Below, in pieces: positions 1 through 12,640 of a DNA stretch of 64,000 nt. This stretch comes from Massilia varians. GTDB taxonomy: Bacteria; Pseudomonadota; Gammaproteobacteria; Burkholderiales; Burkholderiaceae_D. Position numbers and translations under genes: made by a program. Location of the stretch: the NCBI RefSeq assembly GCF_027923905.1, contig NZ_AP026966.1, positions 1,551,001 to 1,615,000 on the forward strand, given 5' to 3'. Every line of letters starts with the position of its first letter. Position 1 is the first letter of the stretch. Under the pieces are notes generated by a model. It made no database searches and was not told where the DNA came from. It worked only from the letters and a program-made list of their open reading frames with translations.

Positions 1-10
1 AAATCCAGAC

Positions 11-38
11 AAACCGCCATCGATGGCGGTTTTTTTTA
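11..38 (+). terminator. intrinsic terminator of an upstream gene
   Basis: An inverted repeat (ACCGCCAT-CG-ATGGCGGT) is followed directly by a run of eight T. It probably ends a gene that lies before the window. It sits only about 25 bases before the aroG start. Confidence 0.8.
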
Positions 39-63
39 TTTCTGAAACATCACGGAGTACAGC

Positions 64-1122
64 ATGCCTCGCACCGACGATTTACGCATTCGCGAAATGA
101 AGGAACTGACACCGCCCGCGCACTTGATCCGCGAGTTCCCGGTCACCCCCGCGGCCGAGCAGACCGCGGCCAGCGCGCGGGTCGCCCTGCACCGCATCCT
201 GCACGGCCAGGACGACCGCGTCATGGTGGTGGTCGGCCCGTGCTCGATCCACGACCCCAAGGCGGCGCTCGAGTATGCGCGCGGCCTGGCCGAGCAGCGT
301 TTGCGCTTTGCCGGCGAACTCGAGATCATCATGCGGGTGTATTTCGAGAAGCCGCGCACCACGGTCGGCTGGAAGGGCATGATCAACGATCCCTACATGG
401 ACAATAGCTTCCGCATCAACGACGGCCTGCGCATGGCGCGCGAGCTGCTGCGCGACGTCAACGAGATGGGGCTGCCGGCCGGCACCGAATTCCTGGACGT
501 GATCAGCCCGCAGTACATCGCCGACCTGATCAGCTGGGGCGCGATCGGCGCCCGCACCACCGAATCGCAGGTGCACCGCGAACTGGCCTCGGGCCTGTCC
601 TGTCCGGTCGGCTTCAAGAATGGCACCGACGGCAACATCAAGATCGCGGCCGACGCGATCAAGGCGGCCTCGCAGCCGCACCATTTCCTGTCCGTGACCA
701 AGGGCGGGCATTCGGCGATCGTGTCGACCGCCGGCAACGAGGATTGCCACATCATCCTGCGCGGCGGCAAGACGCCGAACTACGACGCGGCCAGCGTGGA
801 CGACGCGTGCAGGAAGCTGGCGGCCAACGGCCTGGCCGGCCGCCTGATGATCGATGCCTCGCATGCCAACAGCAGCAAGAACCCGCAGAACCAGGTGCCG
901 GTGTGCGCCGACATCGCGTCCCAGATCGCGGCCGGCGACGACCGCATCGTCGGCGTGATGATCGAGTCGCACCTGGTGGGCGGCCGCCAGGACCTGGTGC
1001 CGGGCAAGGAACTGACCTATGGCCAGTCGGTCACCGACGGCTGCATCGACTGGGACACCAGCGTCAAGGTGCTGGAAGGATTGGCCGCGGCCGTGAAGCA
1101 GCGCCGCCTGCGCCGGGAATGA
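64..1122 (+). CDS. aroG: 3-deoxy-7-phosphoheptulonate synthase (class I DAHP synthase)
   Basis: This enzyme condenses phosphoenolpyruvate and erythrose 4-phosphate to DAHP, the first committed step of the shikimate pathway in the cytoplasm. The 352-residue protein has the length of the AroF/AroG/AroH family (about 350). Visible family features include the VVVGPCSIHD stretch near residue 57, the KPRTTVGWKG substrate loop near residue 97, SVTKGGHSAIVST near residue 210 and DASHANSSKNP near residue 264. The ATG follows a CGGAG ribosome site at suitable distance. Which aromatic amino acid inhibits it cannot be read from the sequence. It seems to be a single-gene unit between a terminator and the ABC transporter genes. 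Confidence 0.95.
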   Translation: MPRTDDLRIREMKELTPPAHLIREFPVTPAAEQTAASARVALHRILHGQDDRVMVVVGPCSIHDPKAALEYARGLAEQRLRFAGELEIIMRVYFEKPRTTVGWKGMINDPYMDNSFRINDGLRMARELLRDVNEMGLPAGTEFLDVISPQYIADLISWGAIGARTTESQVHRELASGLSCPVGFKNGTDGNIKIAADAIKAASQPHHFLSVTKGGHSAIVSTAGNEDCHIILRGGKTPNYDAASVDDACRKLAANGLAGRLMIDASHANSSKNPQNQVPVCADIASQIAAGDDRIVGVMIESHLVGGRQDLVPGKELTYGQSVTDGCIDWDTSVKVLEGLAAAVKQRRLRRE

Positions 1123-1226
1123 ATCGTTGCCAGGTTATGACGAGGCAATGAAAAGGAATGGCCGGTCCCCGACATGGCAAGCCGACATGACGGCAAAATA
1201 GACGGATTCAACCATCCAGGAGTCAC

Positions 1227-2165
1227 ATGCTGAGTTTTATCGTCCGCCGGCTGTGGCAGATGCTGCCGACCATGCTCGGGGTGGTGGTGCTGGTGTTCTT
1301 GCTGTTCAACTGGGTCGGCGGCGACCCGGCCTACCTGCTGGCGGGCAAGATGGCCGATACCGCCGCCATTGAGAACATCCGGCGCCAGCTCGGCACCGAC
1401 CAGCCCTGGCCGGTGCAGCTGTGGATCTTTATCAAGCAGATCCTGACTTTTGACTTCGGCAATGCGTGGAGCACGGGCGAACCGGTCTCGCACATCATTT
1501 CCAGCCGGCTGGGACCTTCGCTGACCGTGCTGGTGCCGCTCACCATTCTGGAGACCGTGCTGGGCATCGCCCTGGCCCTGGGCATCGCCTTTGTGCGCGG
1601 CTCGCTCACCGACCGCGCGGTGATGGTGGCCTGCACGGTCGGCATGTCGATCTCGATCCTGGTCTACATCATCGTGTTCCAGTACCTGTTCGCCTACAAG
1701 CTCGGGCTGTTCCCGGTGCAGGGCTGGGGCAACAGCCTGGGGGAAAACCTGCTGCATTACGCGCTGCTGCCCATCTTCATCGGCCTCGCTGTGTCGATCG
1801 CGCCGACCTTACGCTTGTATCGTAGTTTTGTGCTCGACGAAGTGGGGCAGGACTACGTGCGCACCGCGCGCGCCAAGGGACTGAGCGAGCGGCGCGTGGT
1901 CTGGGTGCACGTGCTGCGCAATGCGGCGATCCCGATCATCACCCACGTCATGGCCAACCTGCCGGCCTTGCTCATCGGCGCCTTTCTCCTGGAACGCTTC
2001 TTCGGCATCCCGGGCATCGGGCGTGAAGTCATCCTGGCGGTCGAGCGCAGCGATTTCCCGGTGATCAAGGCGATCACGGTCTACGTGGCCGCCGCCACCA
2101 TGGTGTTCAACCTGCTGGCCGACCTGCTGTACCAGGCCGTCGATCCGCGGGTGCAACTGACATGA
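1227..2165 (+). CDS. oligopeptide-type ABC transporter permease (DppB/OppB family)
   Basis: Inner-membrane permease subunit of a peptide/nickel-type importer. The 312-residue protein starts with a membrane helix (about residues 9-29) and has several more hydrophobic segments. The cytoplasmic coupling loop DYVRTARAKGLSERRVVWVH (about residues 210-229) is the EAA-type motif that touches the ATPase. The ATG follows a CCAGGAG ribosome site. Its stop overlaps the next permease start by four bases, so the three transporter genes should form one operon. No substrate-binding protein gene lies in the window; it may be elsewhere. The substrate (dipeptide, oligopeptide or other) cannot be told. Confidence 0.9.
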   Translation: MLSFIVRRLWQMLPTMLGVVVLVFLLFNWVGGDPAYLLAGKMADTAAIENIRRQLGTDQPWPVQLWIFIKQILTFDFGNAWSTGEPVSHIISSRLGPSLTVLVPLTILETVLGIALALGIAFVRGSLTDRAVMVACTVGMSISILVYIIVFQYLFAYKLGLFPVQGWGNSLGENLLHYALLPIFIGLAVSIAPTLRLYRSFVLDEVGQDYVRTARAKGLSERRVVWVHVLRNAAIPIITHVMANLPALLIGAFLLERFFGIPGIGREVILAVERSDFPVIKAITVYVAAATMVFNLLADLLYQAVDPRVQLT

Positions 2166-3168
2166 ACGCGACCATGCAATCGCCTGGCCTGTGGGCCCTG
2201 GCCTGGCGCCGCCTGCGCGCCGACCGCGTCGCCATGGGCGCGCTGGCGGTGGTGCTGGCTTTTCTCCTGATGCTGGTGCTGTCCGGCGCCGGCCTGATCG
2301 CCGCCGACTGGGAAGAGGAGGTGGCGGTCAACTACGCACCGCCGAGCTTCATCGGCGCCGACGCGGGCGCGCGCGCGCTGGCCGCGGCCCAGCTGCCGCG
2401 CGAGACGCCGCCGAACGCCTTCGACCCGCTGGCGCAGGAGCTGGCCGAGCTCAAGGCGCAAGTCCGCGCCAGCCATCCGCCGGTGGAAAAAGCGACCACG
2501 CTGCCCTTCGGGGCCGACAAGTGGGGCCACGACGTCCTCAAGAAGACCATCAAGGGCGGCGAGACCTCGATCGTGGTGGGCCTGGTGGCGGCTTTCGTGG
2601 CGGTGGCGCTGGGCACCCTGTTCGGGGCGCTGTCGGGTTTCTACGGCGGCGTCGTGGACGACCTGTTCAACTGGTTCTACAGCATCTTCACCTCGATCCC
2701 CTCGATCCTGATGATCCTGACCGTGGCCGCGGTGCTGCAGCAGAAGGGGGTGATGACCATCGTCCTGATCCTCGGCCTGACCGGCTGGACCGGGCCCTAC
2801 CGCCTGATGCGCGCCGAGTACATCAAGCACAAGGCGCGTGAATACGTGATGGCGGCCGACGCCATCGGCGCATCCGCCTGGTCGCGGATGTTCGGCCACA
2901 TCCTGCCGAACGTCTCGCACGTGGCCCTGGTGCAGATGTCGATCCTGGTGGTCGGCTTCATCAAGGCCGAGGTGATCCTGTCCTTCCTCGGCTTCGGCGT
3001 GCCGGTCGGCGTGGTGTCCTGGGGCAGCATGTTGAACGAGGCGCAGAACGAACTCATCCTCGGCAAATGGTGGCAGCTGGCCGCCAGCGCGAGCGCGATG
3101 GCGCTCCTGGTGACGGCCTTTTCCCTGTTCGCGGACGCCCTGCGCGACGCCCTCGACCCCAAGCTCAA

Positions 3169-3172
<4 letters not shown>
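2162..3172 (+). CDS. oligopeptide-type ABC transporter permease (DppC/OppC family)
   Basis: Second permease subunit, 336 residues, partner of the preceding gene through an ATGA start/stop overlap. It has an N-terminal helix near residues 20-43, then a soluble stretch of roughly 90 residues between helix 1 and helix 2. That stretch is longer than in typical DppC proteins. Helices follow from residue 138 on. The coupling loop [20 protein letters not shown] (about residues 224-243) carries the EAA-type motif. The gene overlaps the ATPase gene by four bases. Confidence 0.9.
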
Positions 3173-4855
<1,683 letters not shown>

Positions 4856-4860
<5 letters not shown>

Positions 4861-5000
4861 GGTGGGCGGGTCTCCCGCCCACGCGGTGATGGCCAGTGGC
4901 TCCGCTGTCGTGCCGGATGATCTTGCTGCCAACTCTCACCGCGTGGGCGGCATTGACGTCGCGGTTTGGCACCTTGGCAGGTAGAGCCGCCCACCCTACG
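4856..5000. repeat. MITE-like nested inverted-repeat element
   Basis: Perfect 14-base terminal inverted repeats, CGTAGGGTGGGCGG at 4856-4869 and its reverse complement at 4987-5000, enclose an inner 15-base pair of arms (CCGCCCACGCGGTGA at 4875-4889 and its complement at 4936-4950). The left arm also folds on itself (GGGCGGG-TCT-CCCGCCC). The 145-bp element has no coding capacity. From memory, similar GTAGGGTGGGC palindromes are common between genes in Oxalobacteraceae; copy number needs a genome search. No clear target duplication is visible. Confidence 0.7.
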
Positions 5001-5053
5001 AAAAACAACAGTGGTAATCAGCGACGCTTACTAAACTCGGCTACACTAGCGCG

Positions 5054-5998
5054 ATGTCCCAACTCGTCGAACTGCTCCAGGTTTAAGGTGTGCTGATCGT
5101 GTTCGGCATCGTCCTTGTCGAGCAGTTCGGCCTGCCCATTCCCGCCTTCCCGATCCTGGTCGTGGCCGGCGCGCTCTCGGTCGACGGCGAGCTCAGCTGG
5201 CAGCTGTGCCTGCTGTCCGCGGTCGTTGCCTGCCTCATCTGCGACATGTTCTGGTTCCGCGCCGGGCGCTTCTATGGCAAGCGGGTCCTGCGCCTGCTCT
5301 GCAAGATCTCGCTGTCGCCCGATTCCTGCGTCAACCAGACCGAGGACCGGTTCCGCCGCTTCGGCGCCAAGTCGCTGCTGGTGTCGAAGTTCGTCCCCGG
5401 CTTCAATACCATCGCCGCGCCGCTGTCGGGCGCCATCGGCACCCGTACCCGCCAGTTCCTCGGCTATTCCGTGACCGGGGCGGCCTTGTGGAGCGGCACC
5501 GGCATCCTGATGGGCATACTGTTCCACGACGGCGTCGAAGAGCTGCTCGGCTGGCTCGAGACCATGGGCGGCACCGCGCTCATGGTGCTGGCTACCTTGC
5601 TGGTCCTGTTCATCGCCGTCAAGTACCTCGAGCGGCGCCGCCACCGCGCCCGCATTGGCATGGCGCGCATCGAGATCGGCGAACTCCTGGCGCTGATCGA
5701 CGGCGGCCACGACCCGCTCATCGTCGATGCCCGCAGCCTCACGGCACTGGCGCTGGAAGCGCCGATTCCCGGCGCGCTGGTATTCCAGGCCTGCGCCCCG
5801 GACCAGCTGATGGCCACCATCGACAAGGACCGCCACGTCGTCGTTTATTGCAGCTGCCCGAACGACGTCACGGCCGCCGAGGTCGCCAAGCAGTTCCTGG
5901 CCAACGGCTTCCACCGTGCCCGGCCGCTGCGCGGCGGCCTGGATGCCTGGAATGCCCGCCGCGGCGCCGAGCCGGAGCTGCGTCCGGCAGCATGCTGA
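5054..5998 (+). pseudogene. DedA-family membrane protein with C-terminal rhodanese domain, interrupted by an early in-frame TAA
   Basis: A DedA (SNARE-associated, flippase-type) membrane domain spans about residues 15-190, followed by a rhodanese-like domain with a YCSCPND catalytic-loop region near residue 260. The family frame starts at ATG 5054 (MSQLVELLQV) but codon 11 is TAA (5084-5086); the same frame then continues without break as GVLIVFGIVLVEQ. A tyrosine codon there would need one base change. A GTG at 5090 could restart translation two codons later and give a 302-residue protein lacking only the N-terminal tail, so the gene may still be partly functional. In DedA proteins the helices are involved in lipid-carrier or phospholipid flipping; the rhodanese part could bind sulfur or act in redox. 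A sequencing error is possible. Confidence 0.75.
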
Positions 5999-6140
5999 GG
6001 TAGCTCGACTACTTCGCGTTGCTCGTATTGTCGTGCGCATGTAGCAGTAGGGGTCCTATGCTGTACCTAAACTACAGAATCTACTTGTAAGAACACTACA
6101 AAGTTGTGTAAGCTTGGTCATCGCTCTTCTATTAGCTGCA

Positions 6141-7154
6141 ATGACCGCCTTTCCCTCCAGCCTCGATTCCGCCTCCCTGACCCTTGCTGGCAGCGCTCGC
6201 CTGCTTGCCGACGTCGGCGGCACCAATGCCCGTTTTGCGCTGGAGACCGGGCCTGGCCGCTTCGAAGCGATCGAGGTGTTGTCCTGCCAGCAGCATGCGA
6301 GCCTGGGCGAGGCCATCCGCGCTTATCTGGCGCTGCCGCAGCTGGCCGGCCTCGGCGCCGGCATCCGCCATGCAGCGATCGCGATCGCCAATCCGGTCAC
6401 CGGCGACCAGGTGCGCATGACCAACCACCACTGGGCCTTTTCGATCGAGGCGCTGCGCCAGGAGTGCGGTTTCGATACCCTGGTGGTCGTCAACGATTTT
6501 TCGGCGCTGGCGCGTTCGCTGCCGCACCTGGGCGGCCAGAAGCGCCAGGTGGGTGGCGGCACGCCCGTGCCTGACGCCCCGCTCGGCCTGCTGGGCGCCG
6601 GCACCGGTCTCGGCGTGTCCGGACTGATCCCCTGCGGGAACAGCTGGACCGCCCTGCGCAGCGAAGGCGGCCACGTCGGCTTTTCCCCGGTCGACGAGCG
6701 TGAAGTCGCCATCCTCCAGTACGCCTGGCGCGAATTCGCGCACGTCTCCAGCGAGCGCCTGCTGTCCGGCGCCGGCGTGGAACTGATCTACCGCGCCCTG
6801 AGCGAGCGTGCCGGCCGTCCCGACAGCCTGCCCGCGCCCGAGATCTCGCGCCGCGCCCTGGACGGCGAATGCGCGCTGTGCGACGAGGTGCTGGAAGCCT
6901 TCTGCGGCATGCTCGGCACCGCCGCCGGCAACCTCGCCATCACCCTCGGCGCCCAGGGTGGCGTCTACATCGGCGGCGGCATCGTGCCGCGCCTGGGCGA
7001 GCGCTTCGACCGGTCCTCGTTCCGCCGCCGGTTCGAGCAGAAGGGCCGGTTCAGCGGCTATCTGGCCCAGGTCCCGACCTACGTGATCACGGCGGACTAC
7101 CCGGCCTTCCTGGGTGTGTCGGCGATTTTGTCGGAAAAACTGGCTGCGGCTTGA
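6141..7154 (+). CDS. glk: glucokinase
   Basis: Phosphorylates glucose with ATP to glucose 6-phosphate in the cytoplasm. The 337-residue protein has the ATP-binding start [15 protein letters not shown], the catalytic-loop [12 protein letters not shown] near residue 125, [11 protein letters not shown] near residue 155 and the C-terminal glycine-rich [14 protein letters not shown] chose ATG 6141 because an upstream TTG (6114) adds only a non-conserved hydrophobic stub; no strong ribosome site is visible for either. Upstream, TTGTA-N7-TACAA (6085-6101) forms a short inverted repeat in an otherwise A+T-rich leader and could be an operator, for instance for an RpiR-type sugar regulator, but this is weak. 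Confidence 0.9.
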   Translation: MTAFPSSLDSASLTLAGSARLLADVGGTNARFALETGPGRFEAIEVLSCQQHASLGEAIRAYLALPQLAGLGAGIRHAAIAIANPVTGDQVRMTNHHWAFSIEALRQECGFDTLVVVNDFSALARSLPHLGGQKRQVGGGTPVPDAPLGLLGAGTGLGVSGLIPCGNSWTALRSEGGHVGFSPVDEREVAILQYAWREFAHVSSERLLSGAGVELIYRALSERAGRPDSLPAPEISRRALDGECALCDEVLEAFCGMLGTAAGNLAITLGAQGGVYIGGGIVPRLGERFDRSSFRRRFEQKGRFSGYLAQVPTYVITADYPAFLGVSAILSEKLAAA

Positions 7155-7191
7155 TCAAATAAGGCCTTCCTGCACCTTCGACCCTGCCGGC

Positions 7192-7222
7192 TTGTCCGTT
7201 CCCGGGTTTTATCGGTTACAAT
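7192..7222 (+). promoter_or_regulatory. candidate sigma-70 promoter for scpB-rluB
   Basis: TTGTCC (7192-7197) and TACAAT (7217-7222) are separated by 19 bases, a rather long spacer. This is the best promoter-like match in the 346-base stretch 7155-7500 between glk and scpB; I see no gene or strong hairpin in the rest of that stretch. Confidence 0.4.
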
Positions 7223-7500
7223 GGCCGTCAGTTGTCGGAAACGATGTCGTCAGTTCGCGCCTTGCGCAGCCCCGCGTTTCCCCTGAAAGACCAACGTTGA
7301 TCGCCCGCCTGGCACGCGGGCAGCAGTGACCGGCGCCAAGCCAGCCACTTAGTCAGCCCGGCGCATTGTCGGCCCGGGCCCCACGGATTCCAGAGTATTG
7401 CGCAGCACCTTCGCACCGCGGCCGGTCTCGGCCCCGCGGCTGGCATCCGTTAAACCAGTTTTGTTTGATCTGTGCATTCGAAGCGTGACGACACCGCGAT

Positions 7501-8233
<733 letters not shown>

Positions 8234-8247
<14 letters not shown>

Positions 8248-10195
8248 ACCGAACGAAAAGCCCGTCGAGGCCGAAGGCACGCCCGCCGCCAAACCTAAGC
8301 GCACCCGCAAGACCGCGGCTGCGAGCGAAGCCGCCACCGAGGCGGCGCCCGTGAGCGGCGCCGAACAGCCGGCCGCCGCCAAGCCGAAGCGTACCCGCAA
8401 GGCGGCCGGCGCAGGCGCGACCGAGGCGCCGGTGGAAGGCGCAGGCGCAGGTTCGGCGGCCGAAGCGGCCGACAAGCCGGCCGCCAAGTCACGCAAGCCG
8501 CGCGCCGCCAAGGCGCTTGCCGCGGAGGCCCCGGCCGCAGCGCCGGCGCCGGAAGCAGCGCCGGCCGAAGCTGCGTCGGTCCCAACCAACGCCGAGCAGC
8601 GCAAGCCGCGCGGCCCGCGCCAGATGCGTGAGAAGCGCCAGGAACGCGAAGCGCGCCAGCACGAGCAGGCGGCCGCCGCCGCTGCCGCGGCGCCCGAGTC
8701 CGCGCCCGCCGAGGCGGCGCCGGCCGAGTCCGCGCCAGCCGAGGCTGCGCCACAGCCGCAGGCCGATGGCAAGCGCGAACAGCGTGGCCGCAACCAGAAG
8801 GGGCGCGGCCAGCAGAGCCAGCGCGGCCAGCAGGGCCAGGCGGGCCAGGCGGGCCAGCAGGGCGGCCAGCCTGCGGCCAAGCAGCAGGGTAAACAGCAGG
8901 GCAGGCAGCAACAGAAGCAACAACAGCAGGGCAAGGGCGGCAAGGCCAATGACGCCGACGCCGTGTTCTCCTTCGTCACGTCAAGCGACTTCGATGCCAA
9001 CGAAGGCGGCCGTGGCAAGGGGCAGGCCAAACCGGTGCGCCGCGACCTGACCGCGGACGACGACGCGCCGAAGCTGCACAAGGTGCTGGCCGAGGCCGGC
9101 CTGGGCTCGCGCCGCGACATGGAAGAGCTGATCATCGCCGGCCGCGTGTCGGTCAATGGCGAGCCGGCCCATATCGGCCAGCGCATCCTGCCGACCGACG
9201 CGGTGCGCATCAACGGCAAGCTGATCCAGCGTCGCGTCAATAACAGCAAGCCGCCGCGCGTGCTGGTGTACCACAAGCCGGCCGGCGAGATCGTCAGTCA
9301 CGACGATCCGGAAGGCCGTCCGTCGGTGTTCGACCGCCTGCCGGCCATGAAGACCGGCAAATGGCTGGCCGTGGGCCGCCTCGACTTCAACACCGAGGGC
9401 CTGCTGCTGTTCACGACCTCGGGCGACCTGGCCAACCGCCTGATGCACCCGCGTTACAACATCGACCGCGAATACGCGGTGCGCACCCTGGGCGAGCTGG
9501 AAGAAGGCATGCGCCAGAAGCTGCTGGCCGGCGTCGAGCTCGATGACGGCGTGGCCTCGTTCTCGAAGGTGCAGGACGGCGGCGGCGAAGGCATCAACAA
9601 GTGGTACCGCGTGGTCATCGGCGAAGGCCGCAACCGCGAGGTGCGCCGCATGTTCGAGGCGGTCGGCCTGACCGTCTCGCGCCTGATCCGTACCCGCTAC
9701 GGCGCCATGACCCTGCCGACCGGCCTCAAGCGCGGCCGCTGGGAAGAGCTGCAGGAAAACGACGTGCGCGCCCTGATGGCCGCCTTCGGCGTCGACAAGA
9801 AGGGCGGCGGCGAGGCGCCCAAGGGCAAGGGCGGCGCCAAGGGCCAGGGGCGCGACGAGGCGCGCCGTGCCGACGGTAACCGCATCGACCGCGCCGACGC
9901 CAACCGCAACGTCGATCCGTTCGGCCCGCCGGTGGTGCGCGCCGGCGCTGCGCGCCAGCAGGGTCCCGGCGGTTTCGCCGGCGGCCGTCCGCAGGGACAG
10001 GGGGCGAAGGGTGGCAAGGGCCGTGGCGGCAACAGTGCCAGCCCGTTCGGCGGCGGCAAGACCAGCAACCGTCCGAAGCAGCCGGACCCGCTGCAGACGA
10101 CCTTCGGCTTTGCCGGCACCGGTGGCGGCCGCCGTGGCGGCCAGGGTCCGCGCGGATCGGAGCACGGCCTGCCGCGCCGCGGCCGCCGCGGCTAG
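8234..10195 (+). CDS. rluB: 23S rRNA pseudouridine(2605) synthase with long low-complexity tails
   Basis: Converts U2605 of 23S rRNA to pseudouridine. The 653-residue protein is roughly twice the length of the enzyme core. Residues 1-270 are Ala/Pro/Lys-rich with [12 protein letters not shown] repeats and a Gln/Gly-rich block ([13 protein letters not shown]). An S4 RNA-binding domain starts near residue 277 ([20 protein letters not shown]). The synthase motif [13 protein letters not shown] holds the likely catalytic Asp384. About 130 C-terminal residues are Gly/Arg/Lys-rich. I chose ATG 8234, overlapping scpB, because translation from further upstream would read through scpB in another frame. 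The basic tails probably bind RNA nonspecifically; this is inference. Confidence 0.92.
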
Positions 10196-10377
10196 GTCGC
10201 CGTCGCCGGCCGCGAACATCCGCTTGAAAGCCCGCTTTTCGGACCAACATCGGATAAATTCGCGCGCCGCCGGGCACGCAATGCTGCAATGCCGTAGAAT
10301 GCGGCCCATGCCCCGCTATGGCCATCCTGCCAACTGTTGCTTTTCTCGCTAGTCGCCCGCCATTTTTGCCCCGGCGA

Positions 10378-10406
10378 TTGCGAGAGAGGCGGGATGGCTG
10401 TATAAT
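10378..10406 (+). promoter_or_regulatory. sigma-70 promoter of the rimP-nusA-infB operon
   Basis: TTGCGA (10378-10383), a 17-base spacer and a perfect TATAAT (10401-10406). It is about 140 bases upstream of rimP and defines a leader of roughly 130 nt. The rest of the 10196-10543 gap holds no gene that I can support. Confidence 0.75.
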
Positions 10407-10484
10407 TTGCAGCCTAATCAAAGTTCTTCCCAGTATTTTCTTGGTGCAAGTGCTTTCATCTGGTTGGGTTGTGAATACAAAAAG

Positions 10485-10510
10485 ATGGGCAGATGCCCAT
10501 TTTTTTTTTG
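10485..10510 (+). terminator. leader terminator (attenuator) upstream of rimP
   Basis: ATGGGC-AGAT-GCCCAT followed by about nine T forms a Rho-independent terminator inside the rimP leader, some 75 nt after the likely transcription start and 34 bases before the rimP GTG. A rimP leader attenuator with a terminator at its 3' end has been predicted for proteobacteria. Since NusA, encoded downstream, stimulates hairpin pausing and termination, feedback control is a reasonable inference. Confidence 0.7.
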
Positions 10511-10543
10511 GTAAATCGTTTATTAAAGCCTCGGAGAAGCGCC

Positions 10544-12594
<2,051 letters not shown>

Positions 12595-12640
12595 TTTGCA
12601 AATCTTTATCATCTCAGCGACACATAGAAAAGAGGACTGA

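Noticed and set aside
3067..3168. upstream extension of the double ATPase
   Set aside because: The extra 34 residues lie inside the permease gene and lack any homology look; the ATGA overlap start is better.
6085..6101. possible HexR-type operator upstream of glk
   Set aside because: The TTGTA-N7-TACAA repeat is short and does not match a TGTAATTAAATTACA-like site well; kept only as a remark.
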